A program made the translations under genes and the position numbers. Of a DNA stretch of 64,000 nucleotides, positions 9,374 through 20,104 are shown one piece after another (within the stretch, counting starts at the first letter, position 1; the number at the start of each line of letters is the position of its first letter). Source of the DNA: Oligoflexia bacterium (GTDB taxonomy: Bacteria; Bdellovibrionota; Bdellovibrionia; Bdellovibrionales; Bdellovibrionaceae); assembly GCA_016861345.1 (NCBI GenBank), contig BOLD01000005.1, positions 1 through 64,000 on the forward strand, given 5' to 3'. Under the pieces are notes generated by a model that did not search any database, was not told the DNA's origin, and was given only the letters and a program-made list of their open reading frames with translations.

Positions 9374-11494
9374 ATGGTCAGAAAACCATGGTTGGTCATC
9401 ACTGGAATGTTAGCTGGTTTATTGATGTCACTGCCGTTGCAGGCGGGCACAGAGCTTCACACATTGAAGGGAAGCTTTACTCCAGTGGAAATGAAATCGA
9501 CTTTGTCTCTACAGCAAGACGAAAGAGCTGCTGATTACATTATTCAGTATAAGAACAGTGTGACAGAGGCTGATAAGTCTCAGCTCAATCAGATGGGAAT
9601 TCGCATTTTCCGTTATATGCCTGATGATGCGCTGATCGTGCGCGCTGATCCTGCGATGGTATCAAAGGTGGAGCTGCTCTCAACTGTGAATGCCGTTGTT
9701 CCATTTAAAGGTGCTTATAAATTAAGTGAAGGCTTCTCAGCATTCAGCGTTTTCTCAACAGGAAAATATGAAAATGTTCTTGTGACTGCCCTTGATGAAA
9801 GCGATGTGGCTCAGCTCAAAACTCAAATCCAAGGTCTTGATCGTGGAGCGATGGTTCTCAATCAAGATGAAAGATACCTTTCAATTCGTGTTCAAGAGAC
9901 TCTTCTTCCACGAATCGCAAACTTGACGGGTGTTGAATTTGTTCAGAAGCTTGAAAAAATGGTTCCCCTTCATATGGTATTCGGTGAGAACGAAGTTGCT
10001 GTTGCTCCGAACGCTGCTGGTGATTATACAGACCTGACTGGGTATGAGTCTGGAACAAAAGTAATGAACTTTGATTCGATCTGGGGTGCGGGCTTTGCCG
10101 GTGAAGGGCAGGTTGTTGCTATGGCAGACACTGGCCTTGATACAGGTACTGCGGCTACTGTGTCTGCAGATTTTGCCGGCTCAATTGTTGGTTCGGGCTA
10201 TCATTTTGGTGCTGGAGCAAAGAATTGGAGCGATCCAATGGGGCACGGAACGCATGTCGCTGGCTCTGTTATGGGTAAGGGCGTAACTTCTGGTGGAAAA
10301 ATTCGTGGTGGTGCTTACAAGGCTGGATTTGTTCCAGAGGCGATGTGGAGTCCAATCATTGATAACTTAAATGTCCCAGCGCCTCTTTCAAAACTTTTTG
10401 ATGGCGCGATCAAAGACGGTGCAAGTGTGCACACAAACTCATGGGGTTCTCCTCAAAATTTAGGTGCCTATGATTCAATGGCTCAAAAGGTGGACGAGTT
10501 CATGTGGAATCACCCTGAGCTTTTGATCATGTTTGCTGCTGGTAATTCAGGAACGGACAAAAACAAGGATGGAGTGATCGATCCAGGTTCAGTTGGAACT
10601 CCAGGTACAGCAAAAAATACTTTAACTATTGGTGCCTCTGAGAATTTAGAGGCAAAGGGTGGTATTCAGAAAAAAGTGGGCGAACTTCGTCCAGCAAAGG
10701 ATAACTGGTCAGTTGAGCCGATCTTCAGTTCAAAGTTATCAGACGATCCTAATGGGATTGCTTGTTTTAGTTCTCGTGGTCCAACAAAAGATGGTCGTTT
10801 AAAGCCAGAACTTGTTGCTCCGGGAACAAACATTCTCAGTGCAAGATCTCATGAGCCTGGTGCTGAGCTATTATGGGGTGAGTACAGTAAGGACTATGTA
10901 TGGTCTGGCGGAACTTCGATGGCTACTCCGCTTGCAGCAGGTGCTGCGGCAGTGACTCGTGAGGTTCTCGTTAAGCAACATAATATGAAAGATCCTTCAT
11001 CCGCCCTTGTGAAGGCAACAATGATGCATACGGCGGTTGATTTATATCCTGGTCAATACGGCGAGGGTACTGCCGTTCAGGAGCTTCGACACCGTCCTGA
11101 TAACAATCAAGGATATGGCCGCGTTGATATGAAAAAGGTGGCAGAGCTTGGCTCAGCAACCACTTTTGTTGATAACAAAGCAGGCGTAAGTCAGGGTGAG
11201 ACCCAAGAGGTCACTGTAGAGGTTAAGGCTGGTCAATCTTTACTGGTCAATATGGTCTATAACGATGCTCCAGGAACGCCTTCGTCTGGAGTGAACTTGG
11301 TCAATAATATTGACCTTATGGTAGTTGCTCCTGGTGGCAAGGCTGCTGGAACTCAAGATGCAAAGAACAACCATGAGATTTTAGATCTGAAGAATTTGAC
11401 TGCCGGAACTTATAAAGTTCAGGTTCGTGGAACTAAAATTCCAATGGGTAAGGGTGGAAAACAGCCGTTTGCGCTTGTTTATTCAACTTATTAA
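9374..11494 (+). CDS. Exported subtilisin-family (S8) serine protease
   Basis: A 706-residue protein with a signal peptide (cleavage after LPLQA, residue ~24), a ~200-residue N-terminal pro-region, then the S8 catalytic domain. The triad is visible: Asp252 in VVAMADTGLD, His291 in GHGTHVAG, Ser515 in GGTSMATPLAAG, with the oxyanion Asn in the AAGNSG segment. The C-terminal ~130 residues (from VEVKAGQSLLVNMVYNDAPG onward) look like a beta-sandwich pre-peptidase/P-domain-type module. It is probably secreted and could serve in degrading prey or environmental protein. A perfect-stem terminator follows immediately, so it looks monocistronic. Confidence 0.93.
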   Translation: MVRKPWLVITGMLAGLLMSLPLQAGTELHTLKGSFTPVEMKSTLSLQQDERAADYIIQYKNSVTEADKSQLNQMGIRIFRYMPDDALIVRADPAMVSKVELLSTVNAVVPFKGAYKLSEGFSAFSVFSTGKYENVLVTALDESDVAQLKTQIQGLDRGAMVLNQDERYLSIRVQETLLPRIANLTGVEFVQKLEKMVPLHMVFGENEVAVAPNAAGDYTDLTGYESGTKVMNFDSIWGAGFAGEGQVVAMADTGLDTGTAATVSADFAGSIVGSGYHFGAGAKNWSDPMGHGTHVAGSVMGKGVTSGGKIRGGAYKAGFVPEAMWSPIIDNLNVPAPLSKLFDGAIKDGASVHTNSWGSPQNLGAYDSMAQKVDEFMWNHPELLIMFAAGNSGTDKNKDGVIDPGSVGTPGTAKNTLTIGASENLEAKGGIQKKVGELRPAKDNWSVEPIFSSKLSDDPNGIACFSSRGPTKDGRLKPELVAPGTNILSARSHEPGAELLWGEYSKDYVWSGGTSMATPLAAGAAAVTREVLVKQHNMKDPSSALVKATMMHTAVDLYPGQYGEGTAVQELRHRPDNNQGYGRVDMKKVAELGSATTFVDNKAGVSQGETQEVTVEVKAGQSLLVNMVYNDAPGTPSSGVNLVNNIDLMVVAPGGKAAGTQDAKNNHEILDLKNLTAGTYKVQVRGTKIPMGKGGKQPFALVYSTY

Positions 11495-11526
11495 TAGTCA
11501 CGCTTAACATGCTGTAATTACAAATA

Positions 11527-11562
11527 AAAACGGCCCAGCAATGAATATTGCTGGGCCGTTTT
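11527..11562. terminator. Rho-independent terminator after the subtilase
   Basis: A perfect 16-bp inverted repeat (11527-11542 with 11547-11562), GC-rich in the core and ending in a T run on the + strand (A run on the left arm, so it may work both ways). Loop of 4 bases. Confidence 0.9.
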
Positions 11563-11701
11563 GTTCTGGAGATAGGGGTAATCTTTTCACCATATTGTTT
11601 TGACAGGGGCCCTTTCGTTGATAAGTTGTGTCAAATTTGCTATATCTACCAAGGTTCGAAGTGCATCCTATTTTGTTTAACTTTTGAATTGAGGCATTTG
11701 A

Positions 11702-12241
11702 ATGGCAAAACCCGGAAGTAGACCAAGTTCTCCGGTCAAAAAAGACCTGAAAAATGTGACATTTAATGTCGGCGATAATGCTGTTTATCCCGGCCATGGC
11801 GTTGGAAAAATTGTTGCCATAGAAACTAAAGAAATCATGGGTGCCAAGTGTGACTTTTATATCTGCCAGATTCAAGAAACTGGTATGAGAGTCATGATTC
11901 CAAAGAACAATGTCGCCAGCGTGGGATTACGTCCAATTATCTCTAAAGAAGAAGCTGATAAAGTGATCAATATTCTTAAAATCACAGATGTTAAAATTGA
12001 TAACCAAACTTGGAATCGTCGATACCGAGAGTATATGGAAAAGATTAAGACGGGCTCAGTTTATGAAATCGCTGAAGTTCTTCGAGACCTTTTCCTACTC
12101 AAAGTGGACAAAGAGCTCAGTTTTGGTGAACGTAAAATGCTCGACACAGCTCGTGGTCTTCTTTTAAAAGAGCTTGAGTTAGCCGTTAAGAAAGAAGATC
12201 TAGCTAAAGAAGAAGAAGTTAAAGCGATCTTTAATCTTTAA
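11702..12241 (+). CDS. carD: CarD/CdnL-family RNA polymerase-binding transcription regulator
   Basis: A 179-residue protein. Residues ~18-75 form the RNA-polymerase-interacting Tudor-like domain shared by CarD, CdnL and Mfd (NVGDNAVYPGHGVGKIVAIE, then MRVMIPKNNVASVGLRPII). The remainder is an all-helical C-terminal domain with the basic NRRYREYMEKIKTG segment used for upstream-fork DNA contact. Family members bind the beta subunit and stabilise open promoter complexes, especially at rRNA and growth genes. It has its own leader of ~140 bases and a downstream terminator, so it is probably a single-gene unit ahead of gltX. A ~15-residue Lys/Pro/Ser tail precedes the domain. Confidence 0.93.
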   Translation: MAKPGSRPSSPVKKDLKNVTFNVGDNAVYPGHGVGKIVAIETKEIMGAKCDFYICQIQETGMRVMIPKNNVASVGLRPIISKEEADKVINILKITDVKIDNQTWNRRYREYMEKIKTGSVYEIAEVLRDLFLLKVDKELSFGERKMLDTARGLLLKELELAVKKEDLAKEEEVKAIFNL

Positions 12242-12289
12242 TCCGATCAAATAGCTCATTGCATTACATATTTTATAGCCTTTTCTTGT

Positions 12290-12323
12290 AGCCCAAGTCA
12301 CTCTTGGGCTTTTTCTTTTTTTT
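12290..12323 (+). terminator. Rho-independent terminator after carD
   Basis: An 8-bp stem (AGCCCAAG 12290-12297 with CTTGGGCT 12303-12310), 5-base loop, followed by a run of 12 T interrupted by one C. Confidence 0.85.
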
Positions 12324-12351
12324 CATTCTTGGTAGTCTGAGATGTTCAATC

Positions 12352-12368
12352 AGGAGGATTTTTTTGTG
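12352..12368 (+). promoter_or_regulatory. Ribosome binding site that fixes the gltX start at GTG
   Basis: AGGAGG at 12352-12357, 8 bases before GTG 12366. It falls within the longer ATG-started frame, so that longer frame is unlikely to be used. Confidence 0.85.
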
Positions 12369-13844
12369 TCTCAGAAAAAAACTGTTCGTGTTCGATTTGC
12401 CCCAAGCCCAACTGGTTATTTGCATGTTGGGGGTGCTCGTACAGCTCTTTACAATTATCTCTTCGCCAAGCAACAGGGCGGACAGTTTCTTTTAAGAATC
12501 GAAGACACGGACGAGGTCCGCTCAACGGATGAGTCTTTAAGAATGGTGATTGAAGATTTGCAGTGGCTAGGTCTGAAGTGGGATGAGGGCCCGAATCCTG
12601 AAACTTTGGCAGACGTGGGGCCTTGTGGTCCTTACCGACAAAGTCGCCGTCTGGAGATTTACAAAAAAGTAGCTGATGAGCTGATCAATCAAGGAAAAGC
12701 TTACTATTGTTTTTTGAAAGATGAAGAGATTGAAAAGCAAAGAGAAGAGGCCTTAAAAGAGGGGCGGTCTCCTCATGTTCAAAGTCCCTATGAAGATATG
12801 CCAGCAGCAGAGGCTTTGGCTAAAATCAAAGCTGGTGAAAAAGCAGTTGTTCGATTTAAGACAAAGCATTTGAAAAAAGATTATAAGTTCACTGATTATG
12901 TTCGAGGAGAGGTGACTTTCCCATCTGATATGGTTGGTGACTTTGTGTTGCTCAGAAGTGGTGGAATGCCTGTTTATAATTTCTGCTGTGCTGTTGATGA
13001 TCACATGATGGGAATTACCCATGTGCTCAGAGCTGAAGAGCATTTACCCAATACACTGAGACAGCTCATGATTTATGAGGCCATGAATTGGGAGATTCCT
13101 CGATTTGGACACATGTCCTTGATTCTCGATGAAGATCGAAAAAAATTATCCAAGCGAAAAGGTGCAACCAGTTGCCATGAATTCAAGATGGAGGGGTACC
13201 TGCCAGGGGCTTTGAAGAATTTTATTGCTCTTTTAGGGTGGACTCACCCAGAGGAAAAAGAAATCATTCCAGAAGAGGAATTGATTGCAAAGTTTAGCGT
13301 GGACCGTCTTCATCCTTCTGGAGCTGTCTTTGATGCTGTGAAATTAAAATGGATGAATGGTCAATATTTAAGAGCCATGGATGAAGCTGAACTTTGGAAA
13401 TTGGTTGAGCCCTTTTTGGCTCGAGAGAGTCTTGAGTTGCCTTCTGATCAAGAGTGGAGAAAGAAAAGTCTTCAAGCTTTCAAGCCCGCAATGGAGACCT
13501 TAGTGGATGCAATTCCTCTTTATCGACTTTTATCGGATAAAAGTTATGCGCTTCAACCAGAGGCTGATGAAGTCTTTCAGTGGGAACCGACCAGAAAAGT
13601 TCTTGAGACTTGGAAGGCTCTTGTTTCGACTGAACCGAGTGATGTGATCAGTGAAGAACGATTTTTGCAATTGCAGGATATGGTGAAAGATCAGGCTCAA
13701 GTGAAGGGGAAATTTCTTTTCATGCCTATCCGTGTAGCGGTTATTGGAAAACCTCATGGAACAGAATTAAAAATACTGGTTCCATTGATGAAGAAAAAAT
13801 CGCTGGTCGATCGTGTTGATATTTGCTTAAAAAAGTTAGGGTAA
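12366..13844 (+). CDS. gltX: Glutamate--tRNA ligase
   Basis: Class I aminoacyl-tRNA synthetase of 492 residues. The HIGH-type signature is in RFAPSPTGYLHVGGARTAL at the N-terminus and the KMSKS-type loop is KLSKRKGA near residue 260. The frame stays open to an ATG at 12342, but AGGAGG at 12352-12357 lies inside that extension, exactly 8 bases before a GTG at 12366; GTG is therefore the better start and the product begins MSQKKTVRVRFAPSP, as in the family. It charges tRNA-Glu. cysS follows after 3 bases, so the two synthetases and then uvrB/uvrC probably share a transcript. Confidence 0.96.
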   Translation: MSQKKTVRVRFAPSPTGYLHVGGARTALYNYLFAKQQGGQFLLRIEDTDEVRSTDESLRMVIEDLQWLGLKWDEGPNPETLADVGPCGPYRQSRRLEIYKKVADELINQGKAYYCFLKDEEIEKQREEALKEGRSPHVQSPYEDMPAAEALAKIKAGEKAVVRFKTKHLKKDYKFTDYVRGEVTFPSDMVGDFVLLRSGGMPVYNFCCAVDDHMMGITHVLRAEEHLPNTLRQLMIYEAMNWEIPRFGHMSLILDEDRKKLSKRKGATSCHEFKMEGYLPGALKNFIALLGWTHPEEKEIIPEEELIAKFSVDRLHPSGAVFDAVKLKWMNGQYLRAMDEAELWKLVEPFLARESLELPSDQEWRKKSLQAFKPAMETLVDAIPLYRLLSDKSYALQPEADEVFQWEPTRKVLETWKALVSTEPSDVISEERFLQLQDMVKDQAQVKGKFLFMPIRVAVIGKPHGTELKILVPLMKKKSLVDRVDICLKKLG

Positions 13845-13847
13845 AAG

Positions 13848-15302
13848 ATGAGCTTGGTTGTTTACAATTCCCAATCAAAGAAAAAAGAAAAGTTTGAGCC
13901 ACTTGTTCCAGGGCAGGTGAAAATGTACTGCTGCGGCCCTACAGTGTATGATCTTTTGCATGTGGGAAATTTTCGTGGAGCTATTTTTTATAACTTAGTT
14001 CGCAACTGGCTTGAAAAATCAGGTTACCAAGTTCAAATGATTTATAATTACACGGATGTGGATGATAAAATCATCAATCGAGCCAATCAAGATGGACTGT
14101 CTTCGGATGAAGTGGCAAGAAAGTACATCATTGAATTTGAGAAAGACTTTAATCGACTTGGGCTGCGTCAGCATAGCTTAAATCCCAAAGTGACTGAGAC
14201 AATGCCTGAAATTATTCAGATGATCCAAGATCTCATCGCAAAGGGTAAAGCCTATGCTGTTGGTGGGGATGTGAATTACTCGATCCCCTCATTTTCTGAA
14301 TATGGGAAGCTTTCACATCGTAAGCCCGAAGATATGATGGTCGGAGTTCGAATTGATAAAGATGAAAAGAAAAAATCTCCTCTTGATTTTGCCCTCTGGA
14401 AGGGAAGTAAAGAGGGGGAGCCATCGTGGCCTTCGCCATGGGGCCCGGGGCGTCCTGGGTGGCACATCGAGTGTTCTGCAATGGCGAAGAAGCATCTCGG
14501 TGAGCAAATTGATATTCATGGTGGGGGAATGGACTTAATTTTTCCTCATCATGAAAATGAAATCGCACAAAGTGAGGGCTGCTCTGGTCGTCATTATGTG
14601 AAGTACTGGATGCACAATAACATGATCGAGTTTGGCGGCGCAAAGATGTCAAAATCTTTGGGTAATGTTCGCACAGGTCGAGCCTTTATGGATGAGTATA
14701 ATCCTGAAATATTAAAATATTTAATCCTTTCTGTTCACTATCGATCCGTCTCAGATCTATCAGAGCAATCTGTCGAGAATGCGATTAAGGGTTTATCAAG
14801 AATTTATTCATCATTAGCGCTGGCGGATTATTTTATTAAACCTGATGTCACACCCAGTGCTGATCCAAAGTACGAAGCCACTCTGCAGGAGGCCTGGAAT
14901 AAGATTACAGAAGCTCTGAATGATGATTTTAATACTCCTGAAGCTTTTGCTCAGGTTTTTGAAGTGGTCCGTGGTTTTAATTCGCAAATGAAGCGAGGGA
15001 TGAAGAACAATCCCGCAGTCAGTGGAAAGGCAGTTGCTTTTAAAAAGTTTGTTGTCGATTTTGGTGGACTAATGTCTTTATTTCAAGAAAACCCAACTCA
15101 TTTCTTAAAGACACTGGATGATATGCTTCTTAATAAGATGAATGTGAAGCGAGATGATGTTGATAAAATTGTTCAAGAAAGAACACAAGTCCGAGCAAAT
15201 AAAGATTTTAAACGTTCAGATGAGTTAAGAGATCAACTGACAAAAATGGGGATTAGTGTGAGCGATACCCCAGAGGGATCTTTTTGGGAAGTAACAAAGT
15301 AG
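13848..15302 (+). CDS. cysS: Cysteine--tRNA ligase
   Basis: A 484-residue class I synthetase. [14 protein letters not shown] near residue 28 carries the first zinc Cys and the HIGH-type motif; WHIECSAM near 208 and [10 protein letters not shown] near 235 give the remaining zinc/active-site residues; KMSKSLGN near 268 is the KMSKS loop. Length is normal (460-490). It follows gltX by 3 bases and its last 19 bases overlap the start of uvrB. The window also encodes tRNA-Cys, 14 kb downstream. Confidence 0.96.
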   Translation: MSLVVYNSQSKKKEKFEPLVPGQVKMYCCGPTVYDLLHVGNFRGAIFYNLVRNWLEKSGYQVQMIYNYTDVDDKIINRANQDGLSSDEVARKYIIEFEKDFNRLGLRQHSLNPKVTETMPEIIQMIQDLIAKGKAYAVGGDVNYSIPSFSEYGKLSHRKPEDMMVGVRIDKDEKKKSPLDFALWKGSKEGEPSWPSPWGPGRPGWHIECSAMAKKHLGEQIDIHGGGMDLIFPHHENEIAQSEGCSGRHYVKYWMHNNMIEFGGAKMSKSLGNVRTGRAFMDEYNPEILKYLILSVHYRSVSDLSEQSVENAIKGLSRIYSSLALADYFIKPDVTPSADPKYEATLQEAWNKITEALNDDFNTPEAFAQVFEVVRGFNSQMKRGMKNNPAVSGKAVAFKKFVVDFGGLMSLFQENPTHFLKTLDDMLLNKMNVKRDDVDKIVQERTQVRANKDFKRSDELRDQLTKMGISVSDTPEGSFWEVTK

Positions 15303-17362
15303 GTTCAAAGTCTATACGAAAGTTTCAGCTTCAATCTGAATTTCAGCCTGCGGGAGATCAGCCCAAGGCGATCCATGATCTTGTTGAAAGTTTTCATTCG
15401 GGAATTAAGCATCAAACACTATTGGGGGTCACGGGGTCAGGGAAAACCTTCACCATGGCCCATGTGATTAACCAACTGAATGTTCCAGCTCTGATTCTTG
15501 CTCCGAACAAAACTCTTGCTGCTCAATTGTATTCAGAATTTAAAGAGCTCTTTCCCAACAACGCGGTGGAATACTTTGTCAGCTATTATGATTATTATCA
15601 GCCCGAAGCCTATATTCCTGCGACAGATACTTTCATTGAAAAAGACTCAGCAATTAATGAACAAATTGACCGGATGAGGCACTCGGCAACAAGGTCATTA
15701 TTTGACCGTCGAGATGTGATCATTGTCAGTTCAGTTTCTTGTATTTATGGTCTTGGAAGTCCCGAGGTCTACGAGGGCATGATGATTCACGTGGTGGCAG
15801 GCTCAGAAATGAACCGAGATCATTTACTTCGAGAGCTAGTTCGTATCCAGTATCAAAGAAATAATATTGATTTTCACCGAGGCACTATTCGAGTTCGTGG
15901 TGATATGGTTGAGGTCTTTCCTCCTTATGAAGAAGACCGCGCTATTCGTATCGAGTTTTTTGGTAATTACATCGACAAACTTTCTTGGATTGATCCTTTA
16001 ACAGGAAGAGTCCTTGAAGATCTGGATCAAATTGGTATTTATCCCGGCTCACATTACGCAACGCCTGAAGAAAACATTAAAAGATCAGTATCAGCTATTC
16101 GAGATGAACTTCGAGAGCGAATTCAACATTTTCAGAATGAGATTAAATTTTTAGAGGCTCAAAGAATTGAACAACGAACCTTGTACGATATCGAAATGAT
16201 GGAGCAACTTGGATTCTGTCAGGGTATTGAGAACTATTCGCGCCATCTGACGGGTCGCGGTCCAGGTGAACCTCCACCCACTTTGCTTGAATATTTTCCA
16301 AAAGACTTTGTGACCTTTATCGATGAATCCCATGTCACAGTTCCACAAATTGGGGGAATGTACAGAGGCGATCGGGCTCGTAAGATGAACCTAGTTGAAC
16401 ATGGGTTTCGCTTGCCTTCAGCTTTAGATAATCGTCCTCTGAATTTTCAAGAATTTGAAAAAATCATGGATAAGGTTGTTTATGTCTCAGCAACACCAGC
16501 TGCATATGAACTTCAAAAATCTGAAGGCGTTATTGTTGAACAGATTATTCGCCCAACGGGTTTGATTGATCCCTTAGTTGAGGTGAGACCCGTTAAGTTT
16601 CAAGTGGATGATTTATTAAAAGAAATTCGCGAACGAGTGAAGAAAAAAGAACGGGTACTTGTGACAACGCTCACAAAGCGTAGCGCTGAAGACCTCACTG
16701 AGTATTATGAATCACTTGGTATTAAAGTAAAGTATCTTCACAGTGATATTGAAACCATGGAACGAACGGAAATTATCCGTGATTTGCGGTTGGGTGTCTT
16801 TGATGTCTTGGTGGGGATTAATCTTCTTCGAGAGGGGCTTGATATCCCAGAGGTCTCACTTGTTGGCATTACAGATGCAGATAAAGAAGGCTTTTTAAGA
16901 TCTGAACGATCGCTGATTCAAACCATTGGTCGCGCGGCCAGAAATGTGAATGGAACCGTAATCCTCTACGGAGACACGATTACTCAATCCATGAAAAAAG
17001 CCATGGATGAAACCAGTCGTCGTCGCGAAATACAAATGAAATACAACCAAGAGCATGGGATTACTCCGGCGACAATTATTAAAAAAATTAAAGAAGGCCT
17101 TGGGGATCTCTTTGACGGAAACCCATCAGCAAAAGTTGGGCATGAATCAAAATCTGAGAAATCACTTTTTGAGAAATTTTCTGATCAACCAGATAAAATT
17201 CAAAATGAAATTGAAAAGCTACGTAAAAAAATGCGTAAGGCGGCAGATAATCTTGATTTCGAAGAAGCAGCAAAAATTCGTGATGAGATTAAACGACTGC
17301 AAATTCTGGATTTGGGATTAAGATCTGCGGAGCCTAAAGACTCATCAACTGGAGATTCTTAA
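15284..17362 (+). CDS. uvrB: Excinuclease ABC subunit B
   Basis: UvrB of 692 residues: [12 protein letters not shown] Walker A near residue 47, the beta-hairpin [12 protein letters not shown] near residue 103 that probes damaged strands, helicase motifs ([32 protein letters not shown]), and a C-terminal UVR domain ([23 protein letters not shown]) that contacts UvrC. No ATG exists near the conserved N-terminus; TTG at 15284, inside the end of cysS and preceded by an AGAGGG element, is the best start. uvrC begins at the base after the stop, so the two repair subunits are made in tandem. Confidence 0.96.
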   Translation: MGSNKVGSKSIRKFQLQSEFQPAGDQPKAIHDLVESFHSGIKHQTLLGVTGSGKTFTMAHVINQLNVPALILAPNKTLAAQLYSEFKELFPNNAVEYFVSYYDYYQPEAYIPATDTFIEKDSAINEQIDRMRHSATRSLFDRRDVIIVSSVSCIYGLGSPEVYEGMMIHVVAGSEMNRDHLLRELVRIQYQRNNIDFHRGTIRVRGDMVEVFPPYEEDRAIRIEFFGNYIDKLSWIDPLTGRVLEDLDQIGIYPGSHYATPEENIKRSVSAIRDELRERIQHFQNEIKFLEAQRIEQRTLYDIEMMEQLGFCQGIENYSRHLTGRGPGEPPPTLLEYFPKDFVTFIDESHVTVPQIGGMYRGDRARKMNLVEHGFRLPSALDNRPLNFQEFEKIMDKVVYVSATPAAYELQKSEGVIVEQIIRPTGLIDPLVEVRPVKFQVDDLLKEIRERVKKKERVLVTTLTKRSAEDLTEYYESLGIKVKYLHSDIETMERTEIIRDLRLGVFDVLVGINLLREGLDIPEVSLVGITDADKEGFLRSERSLIQTIGRAARNVNGTVILYGDTITQSMKKAMDETSRRREIQMKYNQEHGITPATIIKKIKEGLGDLFDGNPSAKVGHESKSEKSLFEKFSDQPDKIQNEIEKLRKKMRKAADNLDFEEAAKIRDEIKRLQILDLGLRSAEPKDSSTGDS

Positions 17363-19270
17363 GTGAGTGACGAGATTAAGGACTATAAAATCGTCATCAA
17401 AGAGAAAATAAAAGACTTTCCTACTCAGTCTGGCGTTTATTTGATGAAGGACATGGGTGGAAAAATCATCTATGTCGGTAAGGCGAAAAATTTAAGAAGC
17501 CGGGTGAGATCCTATTTTGGAGACTCTCAGGACATTACTCCTAAAACACAAGTTCTGGTTAAGCATATTCGCGAAGTTGAGTATATTCTGACAAAGACTG
17601 AAGTTGAGGCTTTTTTACTGGAAGCCTCGCTGATTAAAAAGCATCGTCCGAAGTACAATATTCGATTAAAGGACGACAAGTCTTATCCCTATATTCGACT
17701 ATCTTGGTCGGATGATTTTCCAAGACTGTATTTAGCAAGAAAAGTGAAAAAAGATGGGGGACTTTATTTTGGTCCCTATACCAGTGGACAGGCGGTTCGT
17801 GAAACCATTCGTTTCTTAAATTTAACTTTTCGAATCAGAGATTGCACCGATGCTGTGATGAAATCTCGTAAGCGTCCCTGTATGACTTATCAAATTGGCC
17901 GCTGCACAGGCCCTTGTGTAGGACTTGTGTCCAAAGAAGAGTATCGTGATGATATTGAAGGCGCGAAATCTTTTTTAAAAGGGCAAGATAAGAAAGTTTT
18001 AAAAGAGCTGAAAGACAAAATGAACAAGGCCTCTCATGATGAAAGATTCGAGGTCGCTGGCCGCTACCGAGATTCCATTGCGGCGATCAAGGCTATACTT
18101 GAAAAACAATCCGTCATTAATGCGAAAAGTGAAAAAGACCAAGATGCCATTGGCTATTATGGTGATGAGCGGGGCTGTTTGATTCAAAGTATCCACGTTC
18201 GTCAGGGCCGCGTGATTGGTATGCGTTCTCATTATATTCCCATGCTTGATCCTCATGATGCAAAAGAGGATCCAAGAGAGTGGCTTTTGTCATTTTTGAA
18301 TCAGTACTATGAAGATAATTATATTCCCGAAGAGGTTTTACTGCCTCTTGATATTGGCCTTGATCTGACAAAGCTGATGGAGGCCGTGCTGCAAGAACGA
18401 TCTGACCACGAGGTTCGAGTTCGATTTGCCACAGATGAAAAGGGCCGAGCTCTGCTAGATATGGCAAATGAAAATGCAAAATCACATTTTGAAAAGCATG
18501 TGACAAAGTCTGAGAAAAAGAATGAAGGTTTAAAGGAAATTCAAGAAAAACTCGGCATGAAAGATTTGCCCCTGAGAATAGAGTGTTTTGATATTTCCAC
18601 CTTTCAGGGAAAAGAGACCGTTGCCAGCCAAGTTGTATTTGAAGATGGGGTTCCTGCGAAGGAACATTATCGCCGCTATAAAATTAAGACCGTTCAAGGC
18701 ATTAATGACTTTGAATCCATGAAAGAAGTTTTAACAAGACGATTTCAACACCAAGAGTATGATGAGCCCCAGCTGATTGTTGTAGATGGTGGTAAAGGGC
18801 AGCTCGGGGTTGCGCTGAAGGTACTTGAAGAGCTTCAGAAAGATCATATTCCAATCGTGGGGTTGGCGAAGGCTCGAACTTTGGGTGACTTTAAAGATCA
18901 AGAAATCAAATCCAGTGAAGAGCGTTTTTTTCTTCCAGGACGACAAAATCCAGTTGTATTTAAGTCAAATTCCGAGGCCTACCATATCTTGGTTGGTATT
19001 CGTGATGAGGCCCATCGTTTTGCCATTACTTATCATCGAAAGCTGAGAGAGGCCACAACTCTTGAAAGTGAATTGGATATGATTGTGGGCCTTGGTGAAA
19101 AAAGAAAAAAAGATTTATTAAAGAAATATCCTGATCTGGATGCTATTCGAATGGCGCCAGTTGAAGAGATTGCTCAAATCAAGGGCTTTAACCGGGTTTT
19201 AGCTGAGAGAATCTTGCTTCAACTGAATGATTCGGAGGAAGCAGAAGAATCAGTGCTGGAGTTGAAATAA
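17363..19270 (+). CDS. uvrC: Excinuclease ABC subunit C
   Basis: UvrC of 635 residues starting with GTG directly after the uvrB stop. The N-terminus is a GIY-YIG nuclease (SGVYLMKDMGGKIIYVGKAKNLRSRV), followed by the Cys-containing segment RPCMTYQIGRCTGPCVG (family Fe-S/Zn ligands), a UVR domain (FEVAGRYRDSIAAIKAI), the RNase H-like C-terminal nuclease (RIECFDIS...VVDGGKGQL...DEAHRFA), and helix-hairpin-helix ends (IVGLGEKRKKDLL). It makes both incisions around UvrB-marked damage. Its stop overlaps the convergent methyltransferase-like gene by 21 bases. Confidence 0.96.
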   Translation: MSDEIKDYKIVIKEKIKDFPTQSGVYLMKDMGGKIIYVGKAKNLRSRVRSYFGDSQDITPKTQVLVKHIREVEYILTKTEVEAFLLEASLIKKHRPKYNIRLKDDKSYPYIRLSWSDDFPRLYLARKVKKDGGLYFGPYTSGQAVRETIRFLNLTFRIRDCTDAVMKSRKRPCMTYQIGRCTGPCVGLVSKEEYRDDIEGAKSFLKGQDKKVLKELKDKMNKASHDERFEVAGRYRDSIAAIKAILEKQSVINAKSEKDQDAIGYYGDERGCLIQSIHVRQGRVIGMRSHYIPMLDPHDAKEDPREWLLSFLNQYYEDNYIPEEVLLPLDIGLDLTKLMEAVLQERSDHEVRVRFATDEKGRALLDMANENAKSHFEKHVTKSEKKNEGLKEIQEKLGMKDLPLRIECFDISTFQGKETVASQVVFEDGVPAKEHYRRYKIKTVQGINDFESMKEVLTRRFQHQEYDEPQLIVVDGGKGQLGVALKVLEELQKDHIPIVGLAKARTLGDFKDQEIKSSEERFFLPGRQNPVVFKSNSEAYHILVGIRDEAHRFAITYHRKLREATTLESELDMIVGLGEKRKKDLLKKYPDLDAIRMAPVEEIAQIKGFNRVLAERILLQLNDSEEAEESVLELK

Positions 19271-20050
19271 TCTCGCACCAGCAGGAAGTCCACTGTAAAT
19301 GATATTTGGGTCGTATGGATTCCTGATTTGGATATCTTTTGTCGATGCCATTTTCTCGACGACTAATAAGCCATCTTTATAAGTGTATTGGATTCTGTCT
19401 TGATAGTTATTTAGGACAACCTTTTGCAAAGTTTCGAACCTTTTCTGGTTGATGTCCGATATTCTTAAGCTGCCACTTACAGTGATTGTTTGCAGTGCTG
19501 AATAAAGAAAATCTACTGATTCCCCAATGTGCAGGTTGTTCATGAGCTTATGGGAAAGAATATGATCAATTGACTCTTTGGGGTAGGGTAGATCAAAGGC
19601 CGATCCTGTAATGAGTTGATTTTGATTCTTCAGTACGTGATTTTTTATTTTTTGGGGCAGATCGCTTTGTTGAAGAAAGGCCCGATCATACCAAATATCG
19701 AGACCTTTAATTTTAAGACCATTCCCTTTAAGTGTTGGGACAAAGTCACTATAGCCCTCTCCGACAGATAGAATTGAGCTTCCCCTTTTTATTTGTTCCT
19801 TTATCCAATGTGATTCTATTTGAAGATTGTGAAGAATTTCGTGGTGTGAATAGTCTTTGTTTCCTGTAATGTAGATCGAGTTAGCTGTCAGATCAGATCC
19901 GTTGCTCACTAATCCTGCTTGGTAGGTTTGCGCGACCTGACGGCAATTTAAGCCAGGGAAAGCCATGGTTTTTGACAAATTCATGAAAATGATCAGAATC
20001 AGGAGTGCACGAGCCATGCGAGTGGGTATGCTAATTTTATTCCAAAACAT
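19250..20050 (-). CDS. Putative exported SAM-methyltransferase-like protein
   Basis: A 266-residue protein. After a hydrophobic segment at residues 12-30 (ALLILIIFMNLSKTMAF) that looks like a signal peptide or anchor, residues ~85-210 resemble a class I Rossmann methyltransferase: SILSVGEGYSDFVP (motif I), GLDIWYDRA (motif II), GSAFDLPYPKESIDHILSHK (motifs III-IV) and LRISDINQKR. Methyltransferases act in the cytoplasm because S-adenosylmethionine is there, so an exported version is odd: either the N-terminus is a membrane anchor facing inwards, the true start is further in, or the fold has another use. The gene converges on uvrC with a 21-base overlap. Confidence 0.5.
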   Translation of the reverse strand: MFWNKISIPTRMARALLILIIFMNLSKTMAFPGLNCRQVAQTYQAGLVSNGSDLTANSIYITGNKDYSHHEILHNLQIESHWIKEQIKRGSSILSVGEGYSDFVPTLKGNGLKIKGLDIWYDRAFLQQSDLPQKIKNHVLKNQNQLITGSAFDLPYPKESIDHILSHKLMNNLHIGESVDFLYSALQTITVSGSLRISDINQKRFETLQKVVLNNYQDRIQYTYKDGLLVVEKMASTKDIQIRNPYDPNIIYSGLPAGARLFQLQH

Positions 20051-20104
20051 AGTGTCTTAGATTGATTATTATGTAGTGAATTTGTCTATAAAGTTGACAG
20101 GGAA

